A stretch of DNA of 44,825 nucleotides from a virus, in IMG/VR virus record IMGVR_UViG_3300044957_001200, positions 1 to 44,825 of that record, one strand, 5' to 3'. The notes under the pieces were generated by a model. That model was not told where the DNA came from, searched no databases, and saw nothing but the letters and a program-made list of their open reading frames with translations. How positions within the stretch are numbered: position 1 is the stretch's first letter; each line of letters starts with the position of its first letter. The position numbers and the translations under genes are program-made. Positions 1 to 8,253 of the stretch are shown in pieces.

Positions 1-1
1 T

Positions 2-514
2 CATCTTAAAGATGAAGTAAGTGGAATATTTGTAAGAAATTTAAATATAGATAGTAATTTTCCTATAGTTGCCTCTAATCTTGTATATAATACTGGGAAT
101 CAAACTATAAGTGGAGTTAAAACTTTTAATATTGCACCAATTTTAAGTGGAAATAATTTAATAACAGGAGTAGATTTATCTCAAGTAAAAGATTTTGGTC
201 AAACAATTAATATTAATACTAATACTATTAATTTAGATTTAAATACTTCTAGTTATTTTTTGATTCCTTTAACTGGCAATATAACAACAATAAATATTAA
301 TAATCCAAAATCTATTCCTGAGATAACTAGTTTTGTGTTGCAACTTTCTGGAGATGGAACAATAAGATCTATTGTTTGGCCAAATTATTTTAGATGGCCA
401 GGAGGTACTGCACCTATTATTACTAGTACTCAAGGAAAAATTGATACACACACTATATTCTCATATAATGGAGGAATTGAATACTTTGCATTTCCTGCTG
501 GTTTTAATTCATAA
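2..514 (+). CDS. Tail fibre / virion structural protein, C-terminal part (5' truncated)
   Basis: The reading frame is open from base 2 to the TAA at 512-514, so this is the last 170 residues of a gene that starts outside the window. Early on it contains the segment NTGNQTISGVKTF, a repeat type common in phage tail fibres that present stacked beta-structure. The last 90 residues are beta-rich, Gly/Thr/Trp-containing and hydrophilic (IVWPNYFRWPGG and a Gly-Gly turn near the end), as in the C-terminal caps of marine-type tail fibres. A later ATG at 260 is internal and is not the start. The next gene follows after two bases. A tail fibre or receptor-binding role is inferred from composition and position beside a tail-fibre-chaperone-like gene; no enzymatic motif is visible. 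Confidence 0.7.
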   Translation, partial: HLKDEVSGIFVRNLNIDSNFPIVASNLVYNTGNQTISGVKTFNIAPILSGNNLITGVDLSQVKDFGQTININTNTINLDLNTSSYFLIPLTGNITTININNPKSIPEITSFVLQLSGDGTIRSIVWPNYFRWPGGTAPIITSTQGKIDTHTIFSYNGGIEYFAFPAGFNS

Positions 515-516
515 TT

Positions 517-960
517 ATGAAATACTGTTATATACAAAATAATAATGTTGAGCAAATGGTAGACCCATTACCTACCCAATGGAGAAATATTAGCAACATG
601 TATGTGTTGCCAAATGAGGAGTTAAAAAAACATGGATGGCTTCCAGTGAAGGAAGTAGGGTATGATGGTACTTTAGATTTAGGATTTCATATTTACCCCG
701 ATTATGTATTATTAATAAAACAAGATGAAGTTCCCCAGATCGATAATGAACCTTCCCCGGAAGAAGAGTGGCAAAACATTAGAAATGAAAGAAACCATTT
801 GCTTGCGGAAACTGATAAATTGGTACTGTTTGATGTGTATGAAAAGTTTAGCCAGGAACAACAACAACAAATCAAAAATTACCGGCAACAACTCCGAGAC
901 ATACCCCAGACTTTTGAGGAGCCAAATTTAGTAGTTTGGCCGCATAAACTATGGGATTAG
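517..960 (+). CDS. Phage tail assembly chaperone-like protein (Phage_tail_APC type)
   Basis: 147 residues. The C-terminal 65 residues match the pattern of the Phage_tail_APC family (PF16778): W-x2-IR-x-ERN-x-LLAETD, then an acidic and Gln-rich helix, then YRQQLRDIP and a final VVWPHKLW. In the family this element sits next to tail fibre genes and is thought to help fibre assembly or attachment. The N-terminal 75 residues are aromatic-rich with no recognised domain. The gene starts two bases after the preceding fibre stop with no clear Shine-Dalgarno sequence, so it is probably translationally coupled. Its last 10 bases overlap the RCC1 gene. The family match is read by eye, but the RDIP...WP signature is distinctive. 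Confidence 0.8.
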   Translation: MKYCYIQNNNVEQMVDPLPTQWRNISNMYVLPNEELKKHGWLPVKEVGYDGTLDLGFHIYPDYVLLIKQDEVPQIDNEPSPEEEWQNIRNERNHLLAETDKLVLFDVYEKFSQEQQQQIKNYRQQLRDIPQTFEEPNLVVWPHKLWD

Positions 961-3900
961 CTAAAAAAACATTAACCTCACAAGCCCGAGGTAATCGTAA
1001 ATTTTATTTTGGATGGGGGCTAAATTTTACAGGTCAATTGGGTTCTGGTGATACGGTATCTAAATCTTCACCCACCATACAAGGAGTCTCATTGCTTCAG
1101 ACATGGAATAAAGTATATGTGGGTAAATTTTCGACTGCAGGTAATTCATGGAATATAGCAATAGATAGTAAAGGATTATTGTATTCTTGGGGGCTTAATA
1201 CTTCGGGTCAATTAGGAAGACCTATTAACCGGTCTTCTCCGGTACAAATAGGAACCAGCAGTTGGACGGCAGTGGCCCGAGGAATTAGTCATTCCCTGGC
1301 CATCCGTCAAGATGGTGGTTTATTTGCCTGGGGGGATAATAGACAAGGTCAATTAGGTGATGATACTGTTATTTTTAGACAGTCCCCGGTACAAATAGGA
1401 ACCAGCAGTTGGACGGCGGTGGCCGGTGGATTTAGTCATTCCCTGGCCCTTCGTCAAGATGGTAGTTTATTTGCCTGGGGGGTTAATAGTTCGGGTCAAT
1501 TAGGTGATAATACCACTATAAACAAATCATCTCCGGTACAAATAGGAACCAGTAGTTGGACAGCCGTGGCCGGAGGAGGTGTTCATTCCCTGGCCCTTCG
1601 TCAAGATGGTGGTTTATTTGCCTGGGGAAGTAATAGTTCGGGTCAATTAGGTGATAATACCGTTATAAACAAATCATCCCCGGTACAAATAGGAACCAGC
1701 AGTTGGACAGCCGTGGCCGGAGGAGCTAGTCATTCCCTGGCCCTTCGTCAAGATGGTGGTTTATTTGCCTGGGGAGGTAATAGTTCGGGTCAATTAGGTG
1801 ATAATACCGTTATAAACAAATCATCCCCGGTACAAATTGGAACCAGCAGTTGGACAGCCGTGGCCGGGGGTAGGTATCATTCCCTGGCCCTTCGTCAAGA
1901 TGGTGGTTTATTTGCCTGGGGGGTTAATAGTGACGGTCAATTAGGTGATAATACCACTATAAACAAATCATCTCCGGTACAAATAGGAACCAGTAGTTGG
2001 ACAGCCGTGGCCGGAGGAGGTGTTCATTCCCTGGCCCTTCGTCAAGATGGTGGTTTATTTGCCTGGGGGTTTAATAGTGTGGGTCAATTAGGTGATGGTA
2101 CTGTTATAAGCAAATCATCCCCGGTACAAATTGGAACCAGCAGTTGGACAGCCGTGGCCGGAGCTTATCATTCCCTGGCCATCCGTCAAGATGGTGGTTT
2201 ATTTGCCTGGGGGGCTAATACTTTTGGTCAATTAGGTAATAATGAATCACAGGTTTACCCAGGTCAAATAGGAACCAGCAGTTGGACAGCCGTGGCCGGA
2301 GGACTCAGTCATTCCCTGGCCCTCCGTCAAGATGGTGGTTTATTTGCCTGGGGAGGTAATGGTTTTGGTCAATTAGGTGATGGTACTGTTATAAGCAAAT
2401 CATCTCCGGTACAAATTGGAACCAGCAGTTGGACAGCCGTGGCCGGAGGAGCTAGTCATTCCCTGGCCCTTCGTCAAGATGGTGGTTTATTTGCCTGGGG
2501 AGGTAATAGTTCGGGTCAATTAGGTGATAATACCGTTATAAACAAATCATCTCCGGTACAAATTGGAACCAGCAGTTGGACAGCCGTGGCCGGTGGGGGT
2601 ACTCATTCCCTGGCCATCCGTCAAGATGGTGGTTTATTTGCCTGGGGATATGGTGGTTCGGGTCGATTAGGTGATGGTACCACTATAAGCAAATCATCCC
2701 CGGTACAAATAGGAACCAGCAGTTGGACGGTGATAGCTGCCAACAATAGTGCAAGTATGGCCATTCGTCAAGATAAAATGTTGTTTGCCTGGGGGGTTAA
2801 TACTTCGGGTCAATTAGGTGATGGTACCGCTATAAGCAAATCATCTCCGGTACAAATAGGAACCAGCAGTTGGACGGTAATAGCCGCAGGTCAAGCTGGT
2901 GGTACAAGCATGCAATTTTTTGCCATTGATATTAATAATTTTTTATATTCTTGGGGGACCGATACAGCATTTTTATTAGGAAGACCTATTAATCGGTCTT
3001 CTCCGGTACAAATAGGAACCAGCAGTTGGACAGCCGTGGCCGGAGGATTCAGTCATTCCCTGGCCCTTCGTCAAGATGGTGGTTTATTTGCCTGGGGGGA
3101 TAATAGACAAGGTCAATTAGGTGATGATACTGTTATTTTTAGACAGTCTCCGGTACAAATAGGAACCAGCAGTTGGACAGCCGTGGCCGGAGGAAGTAGT
3201 CATTCCCTGGCCATCCGTCAAGATGGTGGTTTATTTGCCTGGGGGCTTAATACTTCGGGTCAATTAGGTGATGGTACTGCTATAAACAAATCATCTCCGG
3301 TACAAATAGGAACCAGCAGTTGGACGGCAGTGGCCGGGGGTAGGTATCATTCCCTGGCCATTCGTCAAGATGGTGGTTTATTTGCCTGGGGGCTTAATGG
3401 TTTGGGTCAATTAGGTGATAATACCACTATAAACAAATCATCTCCGGTACAAATAGGAACCAGCAGTTGGACAGCCGTGGCCGGAGGAGCTAGTCATTCC
3501 CTGGCCATCCGTCAAGATGGTGGTTTATTTGCCTGGGGGTATAATAATTCGGGTCAATTAGGTGATAATACCACTATAAACAAATCATCTCCGGTACAAA
3601 TTGGAACCAGCAGTTGGACAGCCGTGGCCGGTGGGGGTACTCATTCCCTGGCCATCCGTCAAGATGGTGGTTTATTTGCCTGGGGATATGGTGGTTCGGG
3701 TCGATTAGGTGATGGTACCACTATAAGCAAATCATCCCCGGTACAAATAGGAACCAGCAGTTGGACGGCAGTGGCCGGAGGAGCTAATCATTCCCTGGCC
3801 CTTCGTCAAGATAAAATGTTATTTGCCTGGGGGCTTAATACTTCGGGTCAATTAGGTGATGGTACCGTTATAAACAAATCATCTCCGGTACAAATAGGAA

Positions 3901-4103
3901 CCAGCAGTTGGACGGCAGTGGCCGGAGGAGCTAATCATCCCCTGGCCATTCGTCAAGATAAAATGTTATTTGCCTGGGGGCTTAATAGTGTGGGTCAATT
4001 AGGTAACAATTTAAGTAATTTGTTCCCTCATAGAATAGACAACAGAAGCTGGACGGCAGTGGCCGCAGGAGCTTCACATCATATAGCCATAGCTGCAGTA
4101 TAA
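951..4103 (+). CDS. RCC1-repeat beta-propeller protein, probable receptor-binding/adhesin component
   Basis: 1050 residues made almost entirely of RCC1-type repeats. I count 21 copies of the blade core (hydrophobic-x-WG-x-N-x2-GQLG), most in a 49-residue unit with SPVQIGTSSWTAVAGG, HSLA(L/I)RQDGGLFAWG and GQLGD. RCC1 propellers usually have seven blades, so 21 motifs would make three propellers. Residue variation is concentrated at two loop sites per unit: the two residues before HSLA and the four after WG. The gene begins inside the preceding chaperone-like gene (ATG at 951) and is much richer in GCC, CCG and GGG codons than the flanking phage genes, a sign of transfer or recent internal amplification. 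There is no signal peptide or catalytic motif. Binding to a surface ligand is inferred; alternatives are a decoration protein or a secreted adhesin. Confidence 0.85.
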   Translation: MGLAKKTLTSQARGNRKFYFGWGLNFTGQLGSGDTVSKSSPTIQGVSLLQTWNKVYVGKFSTAGNSWNIAIDSKGLLYSWGLNTSGQLGRPINRSSPVQIGTSSWTAVARGISHSLAIRQDGGLFAWGDNRQGQLGDDTVIFRQSPVQIGTSSWTAVAGGFSHSLALRQDGSLFAWGVNSSGQLGDNTTINKSSPVQIGTSSWTAVAGGGVHSLALRQDGGLFAWGSNSSGQLGDNTVINKSSPVQIGTSSWTAVAGGASHSLALRQDGGLFAWGGNSSGQLGDNTVINKSSPVQIGTSSWTAVAGGRYHSLALRQDGGLFAWGVNSDGQLGDNTTINKSSPVQIGTSSWTAVAGGGVHSLALRQDGGLFAWGFNSVGQLGDGTVISKSSPVQIGTSSWTAVAGAYHSLAIRQDGGLFAWGANTFGQLGNNESQVYPGQIGTSSWTAVAGGLSHSLALRQDGGLFAWGGNGFGQLGDGTVISKSSPVQIGTSSWTAVAGGASHSLALRQDGGLFAWGGNSSGQLGDNTVINKSSPVQIGTSSWTAVAGGGTHSLAIRQDGGLFAWGYGGSGRLGDGTTISKSSPVQIGTSSWTVIAANNSASMAIRQDKMLFAWGVNTSGQLGDGTAISKSSPVQIGTSSWTVIAAGQAGGTSMQFFAIDINNFLYSWGTDTAFLLGRPINRSSPVQIGTSSWTAVAGGFSHSLALRQDGGLFAWGDNRQGQLGDDTVIFRQSPVQIGTSSWTAVAGGSSHSLAIRQDGGLFAWGLNTSGQLGDGTAINKSSPVQIGTSSWTAVAGGRYHSLAIRQDGGLFAWGLNGLGQLGDNTTINKSSPVQIGTSSWTAVAGGASHSLAIRQDGGLFAWGYNNSGQLGDNTTINKSSPVQIGTSSWTAVAGGGTHSLAIRQDGGLFAWGYGGSGRLGDGTTISKSSPVQIGTSSWTAVAGGANHSLALRQDKMLFAWGLNTSGQLGDGTVINKSSPVQIGTSSWTAVAGGANHPLAIRQDKMLFAWGLNSVGQLGNNLSNLFPHRIDNRSWTAVAAGASHHIAIAAV
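1236..4014 (+). repeat. Tandem 147-bp RCC1-coding repeats
   Basis: About 19 tandem units of roughly 147 bp (49 codons), nearly identical at DNA level, including silent positions. Some units are larger-scale duplicates. The block with LGRPINRSSPVQ followed by the DNRQGQLGDD unit occurs near 1208-1392 and again near 2980-3150. The GYGGSGRLGDG unit occurs near 2640 and again near 3675. The ASHSLAL/GNSSGQLGDN unit occurs near 1725 and again near 2450. This indicates recent unequal recombination or gene conversion. Confidence 0.9.
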
Positions 4104-4126
4104 TTTGAAATTTTTACAGATTATTA

Positions 4127-4132
4127 TATAAT
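4127..4132 (+). promoter_or_regulatory. TATAAT box 12 bases before the glycosyltransferase start
   Basis: TATAAT lies exactly 12 bases upstream of the ATG at 4139, with no Shine-Dalgarno sequence in between. The same hexamer at the same distance precedes the sulfotransferase gene at 5172. It could be a -10 box for a nearly leaderless transcript, or merely an AT-rich unstructured translation start. Confidence 0.35.
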
Positions 4133-4138
4133 AGTAGT

Positions 4139-5155
4139 ATGCATTTGATTGATCAACAATTGAATCTCATGATACGAGGACGGTTTAAAGAGGCATGGCA
4201 AATTAGTCAAAAATTAGAGGAAACTGAACCAGACAATCTCCGTCACATGTTCAACCGGGCATGGTTTATCATCCACCAAGGTGATTTTCAAAATGGATTT
4301 AAATTATTGGAAGCAGGTCGTCATGTGGGGGTGTATGGAGGTGAGTTTCTTACTCATAAAAAACCTATTTGGAACAATCACGATATCACCAATAAAACTG
4401 TGCTGATCAATGGAGAGGGAGGGTTGGGGGATGAAATTATATTTGTACGATTTGCCAAAGAAATACTTGCCCGCAAAGGCAAATGTATAGTGGTGTGCTC
4501 ACCTCATTTGAAAAGTCTGTTTCAACGGGTCCCGGGGGTTCATCATGCCATTGATCCCACTCAAATAACCAGTGTTGAATTTGATTATTGGATACCTGGA
4601 TTTAGCACTTCCTGGATTTTTGGACATACCCGAGATACCATTCCCAATGAACCTTATATTTTTCCCAACCCCTTGAGCGTGACCAATTGGAAACAAATTA
4701 TAAAGTCAGATAAATTTAAGGTGGGTATTAAGTGGAGTGGGAATCCCAAGTATGAGCATCAACAGTTCCGGTACTTTCCTCCACAAGATTTAGTTAATAT
4801 TTGCAATCATGAAAACATACAATTTTATAGTTTACAAAGAGATAATGATACCTTGGAATTACCCCCTCACATTACTGATCTTCAATATCTATTGATTTCC
4901 CTGGAAGATACCGCCGCCTGTATTGCCAACCTGGATTTAGTGATAACCTCTTGTACCAGCATTGCCCATCTTGCCAGTGCCATGGGCAAACCCACTTGGG
5001 TGGTAGTACCTATTTTACCTTATCATATTTGGGCTTATGGAGACAAACATTCTCCGTGGTACCAAAAATCCACTCAGGTGTTTAGACAGAAAAAATTTGG
5101 TTGTTGGAAAAAACCTTTTAAAGAAATTGAAAAAAAATTGAAAACCTTGGTCTAG
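4139..5155 (+). CDS. TPR-glycosyltransferase, GT9/heptosyltransferase-like GT-B fold
   Basis: 338 residues. Residues 1-65 look like tetratricopeptide-type helices. A GT-B N-domain begins near residue 86 with the Gly-rich loop NGEGGLGDEI at 91-100, the usual start of TPR-linked GT9-like transferases. The second Rossmann half starts at VGIKWSGNP (195-203). The sugar-nucleotide-binding end is LVITSCTSIAHLASAMG (267-283), followed by PTWVVVP. Such enzymes move a sugar from an activated donor to a glycan or protein; donor and acceptor cannot be read here. The neighbours (sulfotransferase, GT25, methyltransferase) suggest a small pathway decorating a virion protein or host glycan. The start is chosen as the first ATG after the RCC1 gene, 35 bases downstream. 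Confidence 0.75.
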   Translation: MHLIDQQLNLMIRGRFKEAWQISQKLEETEPDNLRHMFNRAWFIIHQGDFQNGFKLLEAGRHVGVYGGEFLTHKKPIWNNHDITNKTVLINGEGGLGDEIIFVRFAKEILARKGKCIVVCSPHLKSLFQRVPGVHHAIDPTQITSVEFDYWIPGFSTSWIFGHTRDTIPNEPYIFPNPLSVTNWKQIIKSDKFKVGIKWSGNPKYEHQQFRYFPPQDLVNICNHENIQFYSLQRDNDTLELPPHITDLQYLLISLEDTAACIANLDLVITSCTSIAHLASAMGKPTWVVVPILPYHIWAYGDKHSPWYQKSTQVFRQKKFGCWKKPFKEIEKKLKTLV

Positions 5156-5159
5156 ATAT

Positions 5160-5165
5160 TATAAT
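5160..5165 (+). promoter_or_regulatory. TATAAT box 12 bases before the sulfotransferase start
   Basis: TATAAT followed by AATAAT lies 12 bases ahead of the ATG at 5172, the same spacing as in front of the gene at 4139. No Shine-Dalgarno sequence is seen. This is a possible -10 element, or a shared AT-rich translation start context. Confidence 0.35.
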
Positions 5166-5171
5166 AATAAT

Positions 5172-5957
5172 ATGAAGACCCTTTATTTTGTGGCCGGTCT
5201 GCCTCGTTCAGGGAGTACCATGATAATTAATCTGCTAAAACAAAACCCCCAGGTAGAAGGATATGCGGTGAGCTCCTTGAGTTCGTTGATTGCCAATATT
5301 ATTGCCAATTGGAATAATATGGAAGCCAATCGTGAATTTCCCGATGAAAATGCAAAAATAAATGTATTGAAAGCTGTTTTAAATAATTATCATAATGCTT
5401 CTAGTAAAGAAATAGTTTTTGATAAAGACAGAATGTGGGTTACCCAGATTGGATTGCTTAAAAAACTATTACCTTATGATATTAAAATGTTGTGTCCGGT
5501 AAGAAGCCCAGCGGAAATTATTACTTCTTTTGAAAAGATTAAAAGGAATAACCCCCTTTCAGTGGTTGCCGGAGACACCGGAGGATTGACCATTGCTGCC
5601 CGGGCATTATACTACTCTGGACCAGCTGGTATTTTAGGTCTGGCCCATGCAGGCATTAAGGATGCATGCATTCAAGGTCACAAAGACAATATGTTATTTG
5701 TTGATTACAATAGATTTTGTAATAGTCCCAAGAGTCAAATGAAAAGAATATATGATTTTTTTCAACTGCCTAAATTTGAACATAATTTTAAAAAGATAGA
5801 ACAAACCGAGACTTATAATGATCTGGCCACCAGTTTACCCGATCTACATAAAATAAAACCGTCGGTGGATAGAACTGTGACTAACTGTGTGGAGTATATC
5901 GGATTGGATTTATACGAGCAGTATAACCGGGAAATCTTCTGGGATGCATGGATATAG
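5172..5957 (+). CDS. PAPS-dependent sulfotransferase
   Basis: 261 residues. The N-terminus has the 5'-phosphosulfate-binding loop GLPRSGST (residues 9-16) directly after the first beta-strand. The 3'-phosphate-binding strand and helix appear as VRSPAEIITSF (110-120), with Arg111 and Ser119 in the usual R-x7-S spacing. Length and motifs fit the Sulfotransfer_3-type family, which transfers sulfate from PAPS to a hydroxyl or amine of a glycan, peptide or small molecule. It lies between two glycosyltransferases and its last 10 bases overlap the next gene, so glycan sulfation is the likeliest job. It is a cytosolic enzyme with no signal peptide or membrane anchor. The acceptor is unknown. Confidence 0.85.
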   Translation: MKTLYFVAGLPRSGSTMIINLLKQNPQVEGYAVSSLSSLIANIIANWNNMEANREFPDENAKINVLKAVLNNYHNASSKEIVFDKDRMWVTQIGLLKKLLPYDIKMLCPVRSPAEIITSFEKIKRNNPLSVVAGDTGGLTIAARALYYSGPAGILGLAHAGIKDACIQGHKDNMLFVDYNRFCNSPKSQMKRIYDFFQLPKFEHNFKKIEQTETYNDLATSLPDLHKIKPSVDRTVTNCVEYIGLDLYEQYNREIFWDAWI

Positions 5958-6652
5958 TGAATAGTTTAGATTTTAAATTTAATCAAGATATAGATTCAGC
6001 CCATATTATTACCATAAAAGGTAATAAGGTATCTGAAAAATACGCACAAAGGTGTGCGGAATCTTGTAACCAAAACAACATACCCTATTATTTTCATGAT
6101 GCTTTTAGCACGAAAAACGACCATATTGTCGTGCCTAATAATCTAAAAAAACAAACCTGGATACAGTGGATTAAAAAAATGAATCAATGGCTTACTCCCT
6201 CGGAGGTGGCATGCTTTTTAAGTCATGTATCGGTTTGGGCGAAATGTGTTGAATTGGATAAACCTATTATTGTGCTGGAACATGATGCAATCGTTATTAA
6301 ACCCTACAAGACCCATAAAGCATATAACTGTATTGCTTATTTGGGATGTAAATATCAATTGGAAAGAAATGATACCCGTATGATTTACGGACAACTTAAT
6401 CCTAATTACCGGTTTATGTATTGTGCCCATGCTTATGCCATTGACCCGTATGTGGCAAAAAATATGTTATCCCAGGTTATTAAATACGGAATTACCACTT
6501 CTTTGGATGCTTTTATCCGGGGAGATATTTTTTCTATTCTACAAGATGACATATATGCATATGATGAGGGTCCGGTTTCTACCATTCAACACCCTACCTT
6601 TAACAACCATGAAGAAAACGAAAGAAAATATCTCAACTGTTTTAGTTCCTGA
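5948..6652 (+). CDS. Glycosyltransferase family 25-like protein
   Basis: 234 residues. Near the N-terminus is a strand for nucleotide-sugar binding (AHIITIKGN, 18-26). The core signature LTPSEVACFLSH (82-93), then W and C, then DKPIIVLEHDA (104-114), matches GT25 / LPS-biosynthesis transferases, where an acidic pair after the strand binds the metal-donor complex. Here the usual E-D reads E-H-D, so the metal-binding geometry should be checked. Later AHAYAIDP (residue 159 onward) fits the family's C-terminal half. The ATG at 5948 overlaps the sulfotransferase stop. It probably adds a hexose to the same glycan that its neighbours modify; the acceptor is not known. Confidence 0.75.
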   Translation: MDIVNSLDFKFNQDIDSAHIITIKGNKVSEKYAQRCAESCNQNNIPYYFHDAFSTKNDHIVVPNNLKKQTWIQWIKKMNQWLTPSEVACFLSHVSVWAKCVELDKPIIVLEHDAIVIKPYKTHKAYNCIAYLGCKYQLERNDTRMIYGQLNPNYRFMYCAHAYAIDPYVAKNMLSQVIKYGITTSLDAFIRGDIFSILQDDIYAYDEGPVSTIQHPTFNNHEENERKYLNCFSS

Positions 6653-7232
6653 ACACAACCAACTAAACATGGGGTGTGGATACCGTAAGCTGTTAGACTA
6701 CTGGAATGTGGACATCTGGAAAGACTGTAACCCCGATCAGGTATTGAATTTTGAACAAACTCCTTGGCCCTTTAAGGATAGTTTTTTCATTAAAATTAAT
6801 GCTGACAGTATACTCGAACATCTGGGGCAAACTCCTCAAAAATTTTTGGAGATTATAAAAGAAATGTACCGTGTTAGTGTACCGGGGTGTGTATGGACTA
6901 TATTGACTCCTCATCACCGGTGTGATAATTTTTTTAATGATTTTACCCATGTACGAATTATAACGGAAAATACTTTTAGAATGTTTGATCAAGTTTTAAA
7001 CGAAAATACTAGAAAAAAGAAATTAAGTCATAGTCTTCATGGTATTCAAAACGGGATAGATTTAGAGGTCTTGAGCGCCGATTATGATATAACAAGTATT
7101 TTTCAAAATATGGTAAAAGACGGTATGTTAGGTGCACGGCAGTTAAACATTGATTTAAATACAAAGAGTAATGTGGCAGAAAGTTTACGCCTACAAATTA
7201 AGGTACATAAACCTGGCAGGGCTGAAAAATAA
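6609..7232 (+). CDS. SAM-dependent methyltransferase (class I, MT11/12-like)
   Basis: 207 residues when started at the ATG at 6609, which overlaps the GT25 gene by 44 bases. An upstream ATG at 6423 in this frame lies deep in the GT25 gene and gives a non-homologous leader. Motif I is LNMGCGYRKLLDYWNVDI (residues 19-36), followed by the acidic residue of strand 2. The motif WPFKDSFFIKINADSILEHL then resembles the 'P(F/W)xDxxFDxVxxxxxLEH' element of small-molecule and sugar methyltransferases, followed by R-V-x-x-P-G-G-like RVSVPGC. It probably caps or modifies a sugar made by the preceding enzymes. It is the last gene of the G+C-richer module; the AT-rich neck genes follow after 65 bases. Confidence 0.75.
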   Translation: MKKTKENISTVLVPEHNQLNMGCGYRKLLDYWNVDIWKDCNPDQVLNFEQTPWPFKDSFFIKINADSILEHLGQTPQKFLEIIKEMYRVSVPGCVWTILTPHHRCDNFFNDFTHVRIITENTFRMFDQVLNENTRKKKLSHSLHGIQNGIDLEVLSADYDITSIFQNMVKDGMLGARQLNIDLNTKSNVAESLRLQIKVHKPGRAEK

Positions 7233-7280
7233 GTATTATTTTAGTTTAGCATAACCTATATTAATATTACTCCTAAAATA

Positions 7281-7288
7281 GTGTAATT
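7281..7288 (+). promoter_or_regulatory. Putative phage promoter motif GTGTAATT
   Basis: The motif AGTGTAATT lies 17 bases before the ATG at 7298. A second partial copy, TAGTGTACT, touches the start codon. This gene has no clear Shine-Dalgarno sequence, so the transcript could be leaderless. The same octamer precedes six other genes in the window. Confidence 0.5.
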
Positions 7289-7297
7289 TAGTGTACT

Positions 7298-7810
7298 ATG
7301 ACTACTAAAATTGTTGATATAGCAGATGAGCTTTTTCATGAACTTGGCGAGCCAGATGATATAAGCGTTCCTTCTATAGCTTTTTGGCTAAGAACCAATA
7401 TTGGTTCATTAAATGTGCTTTTAAATAAACCTTATACTATTAATCAATCTTCTCTTGAAGTTGAAGATACATCAACAGATCCATTTAATATAAATGAAAA
7501 AGTTATTTTTAAGAAATTATATACAATACATTATTATGATCGCCAATTAAGAAAAACTCTTGTGAGCGTAAATCTTGATAGTGTTGTTAGTATTTCAGAT
7601 GAAGGCAGTTCTGTAACAAAAGTAAATAAAAATGAACTTAGCAAAACTTTTGCTAGTATTAAAAAGCAAGAAATGCTTGAACTATCTGATATGCTTAAAG
7701 CCTATTCAACAAATGAAATTACTCCTTTGCAAGTTGCAGGAGACGACACAATTCCTGGATTATCAACCGGAGGAGATCAATCTGTTAATACTTATAATAG
7801 GTCAATCTAA
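7298..7810 (+). CDS. Putative head-tail connector/adaptor-type protein
   Basis: 170 residues. The N-terminal 45 residues form a helical start with an acidic stretch and SIAFWLRTNIGSLNVLLN, a pattern seen in small phage neck or adaptor proteins that precede the head-closure gene. The middle is mixed and the C-terminus is polar and Gly/Ser-rich. It opens a run of four overlapping genes (7298-9718) in the classical position between head genes and the tail tube gene, which is the main support for a neck role. The stop overlaps the next ATG at 7810. The family assignment is tentative, because no catalytic or diagnostic motif is present. Confidence 0.4.
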   Translation: MTTKIVDIADELFHELGEPDDISVPSIAFWLRTNIGSLNVLLNKPYTINQSSLEVEDTSTDPFNINEKVIFKKLYTIHYYDRQLRKTLVSVNLDSVVSISDEGSSVTKVNKNELSKTFASIKKQEMLELSDMLKAYSTNEITPLQVAGDDTIPGLSTGGDQSVNTYNRSI

Positions 7811-8253
7811 TGCCAAGTCTTCTTTCAGATATAGAGATAACAAATGCCACAGGAGTAATGGGTGATCTTTTTGACACTTTCTCTAGACCAATAGTAGTAT
7901 ACAAAGAACCTAAAAAGATAATTAATCAAGTCTCTACAAATAGCCTTCCTGGATATGGTGAAGCTGCAATTAAAACAAATATTACTTATATTCCAGTTAG
8001 CGGAACTTTTGATGCTAAAGTAAAATATAATCCAAAACAAGAACTTGAATTATTGCCAGAATTAAAAAGCAGAGTTAGTAAAGGGATTGTTAAGATTAGA
8101 GTCCAAAGAGAAGCCAGAGATTTTATAATGCAAAATGGCAAAACAGAGAGAATAGTTATTGATAATAAACCATTTAATGTTGTTACAGATGATACAATGA
8201 AGCGTTTTCTTACTTCTGAATATTTTGTATTTTTTTTAGAGGCTGCATCATAA
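7810..8253 (+). CDS. Putative head closure/stopper-type neck protein
   Basis: 147 residues, mostly predicted beta-strand. Near residue 20 is FDTFSRPIVVYKEPKK, reminiscent of the short strand-rich openings of head-closure proteins that sit between adaptor and tail completion genes. The rest alternates hydrophobic and charged residues with no membrane segment or cysteine. Start and stop overlap both neighbours by one or a few bases, indicating one translationally coupled operon with 7298 and 8253. Function is inferred from size, fold pattern and gene order only. Confidence 0.4.
   Translation: MPSLLSDIEITNATGVMGDLFDTFSRPIVVYKEPKKIINQVSTNSLPGYGEAAIKTNITYIPVSGTFDAKVKYNPKQELELLPELKSRVSKGIVKIRVQREARDFIMQNGKTERIVIDNKPFNVVTDDTMKRFLTSEYFVFFLEAAS

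Noticed and set aside
1236-4014. CRISPR-like or diversity-generating repeat region
   Set aside because: The repeats are in frame and encode RCC1 blades; no spacers, no reverse transcriptase and no adenine-biased template/variable pair are visible.
6423-6608. Upstream ATG at 6423 as start of the methyltransferase gene
   Set aside because: It lies fully inside the GT25-like gene and adds a Met-rich leader unlike any methyltransferase; the ATG at 6609 is directly ahead of motif I.
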